Positions 42,307 to 49,825 of a stretch of DNA of 50,160 nt are shown piece by piece. The stretch covers positions 1 through 50,160 of the forward strand of contig NZ_JAVLBN010000014.1 in assembly GCF_031581065.1 (NCBI RefSeq), read 5' to 3'. A program made the position numbers and the translations under genes. The notes under the pieces were generated by a model that searched no databases, had not been told where the DNA came from, and was given only the letters and a program-made list of their open reading frames with translations. Source of the DNA: Salibacter sp031581065. GTDB lineage: Bacteria > Bacteroidota > Bacteroidia > Flavobacteriales_G > Salibacteraceae. Positions within the stretch are counted from its first letter, which is position 1, and each line of letters starts with the position of its first letter.

Positions 42307-44394
42307 TTACTCTTCGTTTTCAGCTTCTTTGGCAGCTTCCTCAGCAGCTGATTGATCGAGTTTTTTCACCATTGTAAGGATTGTTGCCAGTCCAACTGTT
42401 TCGTCCTCGTCATCGTAAATATCGACCATGAATTTTACGATTCCTTTGGCTACATTTTCATCGCCCAGTTTATCGTTTTCGATTTTTTCCTGAACCGTAA
42501 AACGAACTCCGATCGTCATTCCCGGATAAACGGGCTTTGTGAAGCGACAATTATCGATTCCGTAATTCAAAAGAACCGGACCTTTTTTAGGATCAACGAA
42601 CAATCCGGCAGCTTTTGAAAGAATGAAGTAGCCGTGTGCCACGCGATCTTCAAAGATTGTTCCGTCAAGTGAAGTTTTGTCCATGTGAGCGTAGAAGTTA
42701 TCTCCACTTACATTGGCAAAATTGGTAATGTCAGTTTCTGTAACGGTGTGTTTGTGCGTGAAAACTGTTTCACCTACTTCGAGTTCTTCAAAATGTTTTT
42801 GGAACACGTGCTTACCGGGATCTTTGTGTTTTGCTCCGTACTGATACTGATTTGTTACTTCAGTCAGCGTTGTTGGCGATCCCTGAATTGCTGTACGTTG
42901 CATGTAGTGGAAAACACCGCGTTTACCACCCATTTCTTCACCGCCTCCGGCTCTTCCCGGTCCACCGTGAACGAGAAGTGGAAGTGGAGCACCGTGACCT
43001 GTACTTTCTTTTGCACAATCGCGGTTGAGAATCATGATGCGGCCGTTGTAAGCTGCGGTTCCGAGTGTGAAATCTCTCGCAGTTTTGTCATCAGCCGTAG
43101 CAATAGAAGTTACAAGCGAACCTTTTCCCATTCTCGTCAACTCGATTGCCTCATCGTTGTTTTTGTAAGGTAAAATCGTAGCAACCGGACCAAACGCTTC
43201 TACATCGTGGCAGGCTTTTTTATTGAACGGATCGCTGTTTACCATGAGAATAGGAGAGAGGAAAGCACCTTTTTCGTAATCGGCTCCGTTGAGTTCAGCT
43301 GTTTCGAGACTTCCGTAAGCGAGTTCCTGCTCAGCGAGTAACTGATTTACTTTTTCGCGAACCTCAGTGCGTTGTTCCTGTCCGGCAAGGGCACCCATTC
43401 TTGTTCCGTCAATATTCGGGTCTCCAACAGTTGTTTTTTGAAGTTGCTCGGTCAGAGCCTTGCGAACGTCATCGACATATTTCTCCGGTACGATCGCTCT
43501 ACGAATAGCCGTACATTTTTGACCGGCTTTTACCGTCATTTCTTTCCGAACCTCTTTCACAAAGATGTCGAACTCGGGAGTTCCCGGAGCAGCATCTTCA
43601 CCAAGTACTGATGCGTTTAGTGAATCGGCTTCCATGTTAAACGGAACAGCTTCTTCGACCAATCTAGGATTTGACTTGAGCATTTTGCCCGTACTGGCAG
43701 ATCCGGTAAATGTCACGATATCCTGCGATTCAACGTGATCGATAATTCCGCGAGCGCTACCTGCAATAAGTTGAAGCGCACCTTCAGGTAGTATTTTTGA
43801 GTCGATAATTTCTCTAACAACAGCTTCAGTTAAGTAAGAAGTGAGCGTTGCCGGTTTAACGATTGCAGGAACTCCGGCAAACCAGTTGACAGCACATTTT
43901 TCGAGCATTCCCCAAACCGGGAAGTTAAAGGCATTAATGTGAATTGCAACCCCTTCTTTTGGAACCATGATGTGGTGACCTACAAATTGACCACTTTGTG
44001 AAAAGTTGTGCATTTCGCCATCCACGTAGTACGATTCGTTAGGGAATTGCCTGCGCAAACTCGCATTGGCAAAAAGGTTCCCGAATCCTCCGTCAATATC
44101 AAACCAGGAGTCTGGTTTTGTAGCCCCGGTAGCCCAACTGAGCTTGTAGAAGTCTTTCTTCTTTTTCATGAGGTGCATGGCCAGCGCTTTCAACATGAGT
44201 CCGCGTTCGTGGAAAGTCATTTTGCGTAAAGCCGGACCACCAACCCTGCGGCCGTAGTCCATCATCTCGCCAAAATCGAGTCCTTCACTCGTAGCTGCTG
44301 CTATTGGTTCACCTGTTATTGAATTATATAGTGTTTTTCCGTCACCTGTACCTTCAACCCATTGACCATGGGCGTAGTTTTGTAATTTCTTCAT
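42307..44394 (-). CDS. paaZ: PaaZ: oxepin-CoA hydrolase / 3-oxo-5,6-dehydrosuberyl-CoA semialdehyde dehydrogenase
   Basis: The 695-residue bifunctional protein opens the seven-membered ring of phenylacetate-derived oxepin-CoA and oxidises the resulting aldehyde. The N-terminal aldehyde dehydrogenase domain (about 1-520) has catalytic Cys294 in AGQKCTAIRR and Glu255 in NMEADSLN; the C-terminal MaoC-type hydratase domain (about 535-690) has Asp565 and His570 in SGDNFYAH. These positions lie within a few residues of those in the E. coli enzyme, so both activities should be intact. The C-terminal tail is Ala/Glu-rich. The gene is divergent from the wHTH gene at 44537. Confidence 0.94.
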   Translation of the reverse strand: MKKLQNYAHGQWVEGTGDGKTLYNSITGEPIAAATSEGLDFGEMMDYGRRVGGPALRKMTFHERGLMLKALAMHLMKKKKDFYKLSWATGATKPDSWFDIDGGFGNLFANASLRRQFPNESYYVDGEMHNFSQSGQFVGHHIMVPKEGVAIHINAFNFPVWGMLEKCAVNWFAGVPAIVKPATLTSYLTEAVVREIIDSKILPEGALQLIAGSARGIIDHVESQDIVTFTGSASTGKMLKSNPRLVEEAVPFNMEADSLNASVLGEDAAPGTPEFDIFVKEVRKEMTVKAGQKCTAIRRAIVPEKYVDDVRKALTEQLQKTTVGDPNIDGTRMGALAGQEQRTEVREKVNQLLAEQELAYGSLETAELNGADYEKGAFLSPILMVNSDPFNKKACHDVEAFGPVATILPYKNNDEAIELTRMGKGSLVTSIATADDKTARDFTLGTAAYNGRIMILNRDCAKESTGHGAPLPLLVHGGPGRAGGGEEMGGKRGVFHYMQRTAIQGSPTTLTEVTNQYQYGAKHKDPGKHVFQKHFEELEVGETVFTHKHTVTETDITNFANVSGDNFYAHMDKTSLDGTIFEDRVAHGYFILSKAAGLFVDPKKGPVLLNYGIDNCRFTKPVYPGMTIGVRFTVQEKIENDKLGDENVAKGIVKFMVDIYDDEDETVGLATILTMVKKLDQSAAEEAAKEAENEE

Positions 44395-44479
44395 CTCCTC
44401 GCAATTTTTCTATTGGAGGCACTAAATTATAGTAAAGTGACGGAGTGGTGAAATTATTAGTGCGTGATTGCTGATTCGT

Positions 44480-44498
44480 AATTCGCGATTCGCGAATT
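44480..44498. promoter_or_regulatory. Perfect inverted repeat, candidate operator
   Basis: AATTCGCGATTCGCGAATT is two perfect eight-base arms around ATT. It ends 13 bases upstream of the TACTTTTG box of the wHTH/nucleotidyltransferase gene pair and overlaps the place of the -33 box, which is where a repressor encoded by the pair would be expected to bind. Confidence 0.6.
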
Positions 44499-44511
44499 GC
44501 AAATTATTACA

Positions 44512-44519
44512 TACTTTTG
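44512..44519 (+). promoter_or_regulatory. -7 box of the wHTH/nucleotidyltransferase operon
   Basis: TACTTTTG matches TAnnTTTG exactly, 17 bases before the ATG at 44537, giving a leader of about ten bases. Confidence 0.6.
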
Positions 44520-44536
44520 TGTTAAATTAATTTGAC

Positions 44537-45070
44537 ATGAAGAAACACAATGGGATGAGACCCCATGACATAGTCGTACTTCTTAAGATAGCCAGTAAAA
44601 GAGGAGGAGAGTGGTTCATGAAAGACCTGGCTTATGAATTGGGAATTAGTTCCAGTGAAATAAGCGAGAGTTTAAATAGATCAGCATTTTCAGGTTTAAT
44701 AGGGAGGGATAAGAAAAAACTCAACTACCTGGCTTTAATAGATTTCCTTGAATATGGGTTGATGTACATTTACCCTCAGAGGCCCGGAGCAATCGTAAGA
44801 GGAATTGCAACAGCTCATTCTGCAGAACCTCTTAATGAGTTAATAATGAGCGAGGAGAATTATGTAATTCCGTATGCAAAAGGTGATATTAGAGGGCAAA
44901 TGATAGAACCACTCCATCCTAGTGTTCCAGAAGCATGTATGAAGGATGAATTATTTTATAAATTTATTGCATTGACCGATTCAATTAGAGTGGGTAGGGC
45001 AAGAGAAAAGAAAATGGCGGTTGATAAACTCAAAAAAATGCTGCGGAATGCTCAAGAATCAAACGATTAA
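44537..45070 (+). CDS. Winged-helix-type protein, candidate antitoxin/regulator
   Basis: The 177-residue protein has an N-terminal winged-helix DNA-binding pattern: PHDIVVLLKIASKRG, then MKDLAYELGISSSEISESLNRSAFSGLI (about 28-55) as the helix-turn-helix, then a wing-like RDKKKLNYLALIDFLEYGL. The middle (YPQRPGAIVRGIATAHSAEPL) and the C-terminal helix (ALTDSIRVGRAREKKMAVDKLKKML) are not recognised. It overlaps the following AbiEii-like nucleotidyltransferase gene by 23 bases. By analogy with AbiE systems, where a winged-helix antitoxin represses the operon, it is a candidate antitoxin; the inverted repeat at 44480-44498 is a likely operator. The region is AT-rich relative to the neighbours, suggesting transfer. 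Confidence 0.7.
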   Translation: MKKHNGMRPHDIVVLLKIASKRGGEWFMKDLAYELGISSSEISESLNRSAFSGLIGRDKKKLNYLALIDFLEYGLMYIYPQRPGAIVRGIATAHSAEPLNELIMSEENYVIPYAKGDIRGQMIEPLHPSVPEACMKDELFYKFIALTDSIRVGRAREKKMAVDKLKKMLRNAQESND

Positions 45071-45752
45071 CCTAAAAGTTATAGAAAAAGTTGCAAGTGT
45101 TTTAGGAGAGTTAAACGAAGAGATTATTTATGTTGGAGGAGCTGTTGTTAGCTTGTATGCAACAGATGAAGGTGCTGAACACCCAAGGCCAACTAAGGAT
45201 ATTGATATTTCGGTTCAGATTGGTTCATATCTTGAAATGAATAAGTTTCAGGAAAAACTCAGAAAAAGAAAAATATACCCAAGTTCACAAGGAGGTGTCT
45301 TATATCGCTATTCATATGATGGGATACAAATTGACTTTATTCCCTGGGAATCGACCTCTTTAGGTCCTACAAATTCATGGTTGAAACCGGGCTTTGAATA
45401 TGCTAGAAATATTGAAGTTGGAGCTGAATCAATAAAAATATTGCCTTTACCATTTTATATAGCTACAAAGTGGGAGGCATACAAAAGCAGAGGTAAAGAT
45501 CCCAGAATGAGTCACGATTTGGAAGATATTATTTATGTGATCGACAATAATAAAAATGTAATCGAGCATTTTGATGAGTCAGATCATGAGGGAGTTAGGA
45601 TGTTTTTGAGTAAAATGAGCAATGAAATACTTTCAGATTCATCTAGAGATGAAATTATTGAATGCCACATAAACCCATACACAGCCAATGAAAGGAAAAG
45701 ACTTGTTTTAGACAGACTTAAATATATGAGTGAATCCAATAAAAAGCCCTGA
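45048..45752 (+). CDS. AbiEii/AbiGii-like nucleotidyltransferase
   Basis: The 234-residue protein (ATG at 45048; the frame continues upstream only to a TTG) has the AbiEii-type nucleotidyltransferase motif YVGGAVVSLY, then RPTKDIDISV with Asp51 and Asp53, and later ATKWEAYKSRGKDPRMSHDLEDI, which corresponds to the conserved Lys/Arg-His-Asp motif of that family. AbiEii proteins are toxins of toxin-antitoxin/abortive-infection modules that transfer nucleotides to target RNA. Here it is paired with a 177-residue winged-helix protein. A terminator overlaps its stop codon. Activity and target are unknown. Confidence 0.75.
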   Translation: MLKNQTINLKVIEKVASVLGELNEEIIYVGGAVVSLYATDEGAEHPRPTKDIDISVQIGSYLEMNKFQEKLRKRKIYPSSQGGVLYRYSYDGIQIDFIPWESTSLGPTNSWLKPGFEYARNIEVGAESIKILPLPFYIATKWEAYKSRGKDPRMSHDLEDIIYVIDNNKNVIEHFDESDHEGVRMFLSKMSNEILSDSSRDEIIECHINPYTANERKRLVLDRLKYMSESNKKP

Positions 45753-45775
45753 CATGAAATTCACATCTGGGCTTT
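45743..45775. terminator. Bidirectional terminator between convergent genes
   Basis: AAAGCCC (45743-45749) and GGGCTTT (45769-45775) form the outer stem around a 19-base interior with weak further pairing. The stop codon of the nucleotidyltransferase gene lies within it, and it also follows the prolyl oligopeptidase stop by 24 bases. Confidence 0.6.
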
Positions 45776-45798
45776 AGAATTTAAACTATTGAAAAGGA

Positions 45799-47961
45799 CT
45801 ATTCTGCTCCCGGAAGATCAGCGTATTCCATATTCCAGAACATAAACGACCACTTGTCGGCTTGTTCTTCGATTATTTTGCTGATCGGTTTTCCGGCACC
45901 GTGTCCGGCTCTGACCGCGATACGAATTAATACTGGGTCGGTACCAGCGTGTTTTTCCTGTAATGTTGCGGCAAACTTGAACGAGTGAGCAGGCACTACG
46001 CGATCATCATGATCGGCAGTTGTAACCATCGTAGCGGGATAATCAGTTCCTTTTTTCAGGTTGTGAAGTGGTGAATATCCTTTGAGGTACTCAAACATTT
46101 CTTTCGATTGCTCGCTTGATCCGTATTCCGGTACCCATCCCCAGCCGACAGTAAATTTGTGGTAGCGCAACATGTCCATCACGCCAACAGCAGGGAAAGC
46201 TACTTTGAAGAGATCGGGACGTTGTGTCATGCTTGCGCCAACTAACAATCCGCCATTTGAACCACCGGCAATCGCCAATTTGTCTTTCGTTGTGTAGCCT
46301 TCTTTGATGAGGTATTCACCGGCAGCGATGAAATCGTCAAATACGTTTTGCTTTTTCATCAGCATACCTTCCTTGTGCCATTTTTCTCCGTACTCGCCAC
46401 CTCCGCGGAGGTTTGCCATAGCGTAAACACCGCCATTCTCGAGCAGAATGATATTTGAAGTGCTGAACGAAGGCGTAAGGCTGATGTTGAATCCGCCATA
46501 TCCGTATAACATCGTTGGATGCGTTCCATCTAGCTCAATTCCTTTTTTGTGAACGATGAACATTGAAACATCAGTGCCGTCTTTCGACTTGTACCAGATT
46601 TGTTTTTCAACGTAATCTTCAGGGTTGAATTTCAATTCTGGACGGTAGTATTCTTTGCTCTCGTTCTTTTCGATATTGTACTCGAAAATCGTGTTAGGAT
46701 AAGTGAATGAGGTAAACGTGTAATAGAGTTTGTCTTCTTCTTTTTTAGCGTAGAATCCGCCAGCGCTACCAGTTCCGGGAAGCTTTACTTCAACACGGTC
46801 AGATCCGTCATAATTCATGCGGTAAACTTTATCGGTAGCGTTTTCCATGTATTGAGCGAATAAGTATCCGCCACCTTTGGAAACACCATTCAGTTTACTC
46901 TCCGATTCATCCAGAATGTTTTCCCAGCCAGCTTCATCAACATTGTTGACGTCAATGGCTACGAAACGATTGTTTGGCGCGTTGAGATCAGTAACAACAT
47001 AGAACTTTCCGTCCTTGTGATCAGTGACAGAACTCTTTGCTTTAAATCCATCGATTAGTGGTTTGAATTCGCCACCTTCATTAGCTGTTTTGCGGAAATA
47101 AATATCGTTGTTTTCTGTTCCTTCAGAAACATTGAGGATGAGGTATTCGTCATCTTCCGTTACGCTTATGTTGTGATACAGTTTCGGATTCTCTTTGTTG
47201 GCATAAATCAATTTATCCTTATCCTGTGAAGTTCCCAGTTTGTGGTAGTAAACCTGGTGGAATGTGTTTTTAGCAGATAATTCCAGTCCGTCCTTTGGTG
47301 CAGGGTAGCGACTGTAGTAAAAGCCATCTTTGTACCAGGCAGCACCGGAGAATTTCACCCACTTGAGGATATCGCCAGTATCTTCATTCTTTTCGATATC
47401 GCGAACGCGAATTTCGCCCCAGTCAGATCCGGCTTCAGAGTATCGATACGCCATGTACCTGTCATCGTCACTGGCTCCCATGAGAGAAACTGTAACAGTT
47501 CCGTCTTCGCTCATTTTGTTGGGATCCATGAACACTTTCTCCTCGCCATCTTTACCCTTTTTGTAGTAAATGACACTTTGATCCTGTAGTCCATCATTTT
47601 TATAGATAAAGAAGTAATCGCCAACTTTTCTGGGAGCCGATACTTTTGGGTAGTTCATCAACTCAGTGTAGCGACTTTTAATAGAATCGCGGTAAGGTAT
47701 TTTGTCGAGATACCCGAAAGTTACTTCATTCTGTTTTTCCACCCAGGCTTCGGTGTCTTTGGCGGTATCGTTTTCGAGCCAGCGGTAAGGGTCTTTCACT
47801 TTTACGCCAAAGTACTCATCTACCGTGTCTACCTTTTTTGTTTCGGGATATTTCACGTCAAATTGTTTCCACTCGGCTTTAGCCTTTTTTTCCTGTTTTT
47901 GTGATTGATTGCAGGCTACGAGACTTGCAGCAGCTGCAAAGAGTAATAATGCTTTCTTCAT
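45799..47961 (-). CDS. Prolyl oligopeptidase family serine peptidase (S9A)
   Basis: The 720-residue protein has a lipoprotein-like or exported start (MKKALLLFAAAASLVACNQ, Cys17), an N-terminal beta-propeller (KVKDPYRWLENDTAKDTEAWVEKQN at its start is the S9A signature) and a C-terminal alpha/beta-hydrolase domain with the catalytic Ser568 in GGSNGGLLVGA, Asp in DHDDRVVPAHS and His in RAGHGAGK. It cleaves proline-containing oligopeptides, probably in the periplasm. Full length. It stands alone between two toxin-antitoxin-like modules. A TATTTTTG box on the minus strand near 48037-48044 may be its promoter. Confidence 0.94.
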   Translation of the reverse strand: MKKALLLFAAAASLVACNQSQKQEKKAKAEWKQFDVKYPETKKVDTVDEYFGVKVKDPYRWLENDTAKDTEAWVEKQNEVTFGYLDKIPYRDSIKSRYTELMNYPKVSAPRKVGDYFFIYKNDGLQDQSVIYYKKGKDGEEKVFMDPNKMSEDGTVTVSLMGASDDDRYMAYRYSEAGSDWGEIRVRDIEKNEDTGDILKWVKFSGAAWYKDGFYYSRYPAPKDGLELSAKNTFHQVYYHKLGTSQDKDKLIYANKENPKLYHNISVTEDDEYLILNVSEGTENNDIYFRKTANEGGEFKPLIDGFKAKSSVTDHKDGKFYVVTDLNAPNNRFVAIDVNNVDEAGWENILDESESKLNGVSKGGGYLFAQYMENATDKVYRMNYDGSDRVEVKLPGTGSAGGFYAKKEEDKLYYTFTSFTYPNTIFEYNIEKNESKEYYRPELKFNPEDYVEKQIWYKSKDGTDVSMFIVHKKGIELDGTHPTMLYGYGGFNISLTPSFSTSNIILLENGGVYAMANLRGGGEYGEKWHKEGMLMKKQNVFDDFIAAGEYLIKEGYTTKDKLAIAGGSNGGLLVGASMTQRPDLFKVAFPAVGVMDMLRYHKFTVGWGWVPEYGSSEQSKEMFEYLKGYSPLHNLKKGTDYPATMVTTADHDDRVVPAHSFKFAATLQEKHAGTDPVLIRIAVRAGHGAGKPISKIIEEQADKWSFMFWNMEYADLPGAE

Positions 47962-48098
47962 TTCTATATCAGTTGATAGGGTTGCAAGTTATTGAAATCA
48001 ATTTATTAATTATGGTTGAAACGCTACGTTTGGTTTCAAAAATAGTGAAATCGATAGAAACACTTTGTTATTAGTTGGATTAGGTGATGTGGGGTCTA

Positions 48099-48115
48099 TC
48101 ACTAAATTTTAGTGA
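48099..48115. promoter_or_regulatory. Inverted repeat upstream of mntA, candidate operator
   Basis: TCACTAA and TTAGTGA are perfect seven-base arms around ATT. They end 20 bases upstream of the TAATTTTG box of the mntA-hepT pair, a place suited to autoregulation. Confidence 0.45.
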
Positions 48116-48134
48116 GATTAAATCTATATTTTTA

Positions 48135-48142
48135 TAATTTTG
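48135..48142 (+). promoter_or_regulatory. -7 box directly before mntA
   Basis: TAATTTTG matches TAnnTTTG and ends only five bases before the ATG at 48148, so a transcript from it would be nearly leaderless. An alternative TATATTTT slightly upstream (48125-48132) would give a short leader. Confidence 0.4.
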
Positions 48143-48147
48143 AAGAT

Positions 48148-48441
48148 ATGCTATCCAAAAAAGAGATATTGTCAAAACTCAACGAGCTCAAGCCAACTTT
48201 GAGTAGTGAATACGCAGTGAAAAAAATTGGTTTGTTCGGTTCTTTCAACGATGAAACCAATACAGCGGATAGCGATATTGACTTGATAATTGATCTCGAA
48301 AAACCAATAGGTTGGAAATTCTTTTCTCTTGAGCTTTATCTCGAAAAGGTATTTGGTCGGGATATTGATCTTGTAACCAAAAAAGCTCTTAGGAAAGAGA
48401 TGAAAAAGCAGATTCTAGAGAAAGCCAAATACGCCTGGTGA
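48148..48441 (+). CDS. mntA: MntA-type minimal nucleotidyltransferase antitoxin
   Basis: The 97-residue protein has the GSX10DXD motif of minimal nucleotidyltransferases (Gly31-Ser32, Asp43, Asp45 in GSFNDETNTADSDID). In characterised pairs MntA inactivates the HEPN toxin HepT by adding AMP units to its active-site tyrosine. The frame is open for 12 codons upstream, but the ATG at 48148 gives the normal family start LSKKEILSKL. The last bases overlap the GTG of hepT (GTGA). The pair is single-copy in the window and flanked by a prolyl oligopeptidase gene and the paa operon. Confidence 0.88.
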   Translation: MLSKKEILSKLNELKPTLSSEYAVKKIGLFGSFNDETNTADSDIDLIIDLEKPIGWKFFSLELYLEKVFGRDIDLVTKKALRKEMKKQILEKAKYAW

Positions 48442-48791
48442 AAAAAGAAAGACGGTCATATAAAATGTATCTCGAGGATATGCTAATATCTATGTCCAGA
48501 ATTCAGGAGTACATTTTTGAAATGTCTTTCAATGAATTTCAAAATGATCACAAAACCGTTGATGCTGTGATCAGGAATTTTGAGATTATCGGAGAAGCTT
48601 CAAAAAACCTATCTACTGAAATAAAACAATCAAACCCTGATGTTCCATGGGCAGAAATGTATCTCATGAGAAACAAAATTTCACATGAATATTTTGGAAT
48701 AGACTACGAAGTGATCTGGGATGTTGCTACAAATTACCTCCCTGATAATCAAATCCAAATTGAAGAGATATTTGAGAATTATTCTGATTAA
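48438..48791 (+). CDS. hepT: HepT-type HEPN toxin (DUF86)
   Basis: The 117-residue all-helical protein carries the HEPN ribonuclease motif RX4HXY (Arg78, His83, Tyr85 in MRNKISHEYFGID) and the IVGEA-like segment FEIIGEASKNLS of the DUF86 group. It is expected to be an RNase, neutralised by the adjacent MntA. A GTG at 48438 overlapping the mntA stop gives the coupled start; the next ATG (48465) would also leave the domain intact. Its stop overlaps the stop of the minus-strand gene at 48788. Confidence 0.88.
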   Translation: MKKERRSYKMYLEDMLISMSRIQEYIFEMSFNEFQNDHKTVDAVIRNFEIIGEASKNLSTEIKQSNPDVPWAEMYLMRNKISHEYFGIDYEVIWDVATNYLPDNQIQIEEIFENYSD

Positions 48792-49198
48792 ATCTCAGGC
48801 TCTTCCTCCAAATACAAACCTGCATAAGGCCTAAATATTTCTTTTTCAGCTTTCATGTACACGTAAACAACTTCTTCGTTGTTGATTCGCCTGCGGTCTA
48901 TTTCTTCTATGATAGAGGAAGAGACAGCTAAATCGGTCGAGTTGCCATCTGCATAGTTGTAACGGAAAATTGTTGTTTCCGGAACTTTGATCTCGATTGG
49001 GGAGCCGTCTTTTTCGGCTCTGACCGTGAAGGTTTCCTCTTCAAGAATTTCAAAGCTCATGGGCTCGCCATCTAAGTCGATTTCGTCTTCCCAAAGTATG
49101 TGGAGGTTGTGTTCACTCTCTTCGCCTTTGTATCTGCGATCGGCCAGTTCCTGATTCCATTCAGGGTTTTTGTTGATGAAAAATATTGTGTGCTTCAT
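48788..49198 (-). CDS. Conserved-looking hypothetical protein in the paa operon
   Basis: A 136-residue acidic protein without signal peptide or membrane segment. It begins KHTIFFINKNPEWNQELADRRYKGEESEHNLHILWEDEIDLDGEPM and ends YAGLYLEEEPEI; the middle is predicted beta-rich. No family was recognised. Its ATG overlaps the paaY stop by four bases, so it is coupled to paaY and probably belongs to phenylacetate metabolism or its regulation. Contains one copy of the GGTCAGANCC word. Confidence 0.75.
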   Translation of the reverse strand: MKHTIFFINKNPEWNQELADRRYKGEESEHNLHILWEDEIDLDGEPMSFEILEEETFTVRAEKDGSPIEIKVPETTIFRYNYADGNSTDLAVSSSIIEEIDRRRINNEEVVYVYMKAEKEIFRPYAGLYLEEEPEI

Positions 49199-49806
49199 TT
49201 TTTGTCAGTTGATTTTGTGTCCATCCAGGTTTGGTAAATGTCGTCCTGTTTGGGTCTGAATTTTGGTTTTTCTCTCAATGGCTCGCAGGGTTTTAGTGAA
49301 TCGCGGCAATCCTGAGGAAGTTTTTGGTACAATTCGGTTCCGCGCGTTTTCCAGGCGGCCATTTCATCCGTAACTTTTTTGATGACTTTAGCCGGATTTC
49401 CAACAGCCAAACTCCTGTCTTCGAGCTTTGTCTTTGCCGGAACAAAAGCCAGAGCACCAATGATGCATTCCTTCCCTATTTCTGCATCATCCATTACGAC
49501 AGCATTCATGCCCACGAGTGTGTTTTCGCCAATTGTACCGCCATGAATAATAGCTCCATGGCCAATGTGGGCCGATTTTTTAAGCGTAACCGTTGTACCC
49601 GGAAACATGTGAATAGTACAATTTTCCTGCACATTGCATCCGTCTTCGATCACAATTTCGCCCCAGTCGCCACGAATAGCTGCTCCGGGACCCACATAAA
49701 CATCCTTCCCGATGATGACATTTCCTGTCACCGTAGCGTTGGGATGAATAAATGCCGATTTGTGAATGACCGGTTTGTATCCGTTAAACTCGTATATATT
49801 CGCCAT
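49195..49806 (-). CDS. paaY: PaaY-like hexapeptide-repeat (gamma-carbonic-anhydrase fold) protein
   Basis: The 203-residue left-handed beta-helix protein has repeated hexapeptides (HPNATVTGNVIIGKDVYVGPGAAIRGDWG, VQENCTIHMFPG, HIGHGAIIHGGTIGENTLVGMNAVVMDDAEIG) with the three metal-binding histidines of gamma-carbonic-anhydrase-like proteins (in CTIHMF, SAHIGHGA), and the C-terminal extension MAAWKTRGTELYQKLPQDCRDSLKPCEPLRE, which is characteristic of PaaY. PaaY is a thioesterase that clears dead-end CoA esters in phenylacetate degradation. It lies 19 bases after the thiolase gene. Confidence 0.88.
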   Translation of the reverse strand: MANIYEFNGYKPVIHKSAFIHPNATVTGNVIIGKDVYVGPGAAIRGDWGEIVIEDGCNVQENCTIHMFPGTTVTLKKSAHIGHGAIIHGGTIGENTLVGMNAVVMDDAEIGKECIIGALAFVPAKTKLEDRSLAVGNPAKVIKKVTDEMAAWKTRGTELYQKLPQDCRDSLKPCEPLREKPKFRPKQDDIYQTWMDTKSTDKK

Positions 49807-49825
49807 GTTATTTGCTATGAGTTAA

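Larger units (their letters stand above)
1599..49025. other. Dispersed over-represented word YGGTCAGADCC (30 copies)
   Basis: Exact copies of GGTCAGANCC, first base of each: plus orientation at 1599, 4759, 7775, 12379, 13102, 15542, 21600, 24334, 28773, 31335, 33321, 35599, 37722, 39136, 41066, 43450 and 46797. Reverse complement GGNTCTGACC at 3617, 5029, 8579, 12961, 14752, 23881, 29087, 31966, 34199, 36024, 42043, 45907 and 49016. The N is A, G or T, never C, and the base before GGTCAG is always C or T. All copies are inside genes, on both coding strands and in all three frames. Positions were read by eye; a few may be missed. Confidence 0.85.

Noticed and set aside
1599..49025. Reading the GGTCAGANCC word as KOPS-like segregation sequence
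   Set aside because: Orientations are mixed (17 versus 13) with no visible local polarity, although one window cannot exclude a weaker genome-scale skew.
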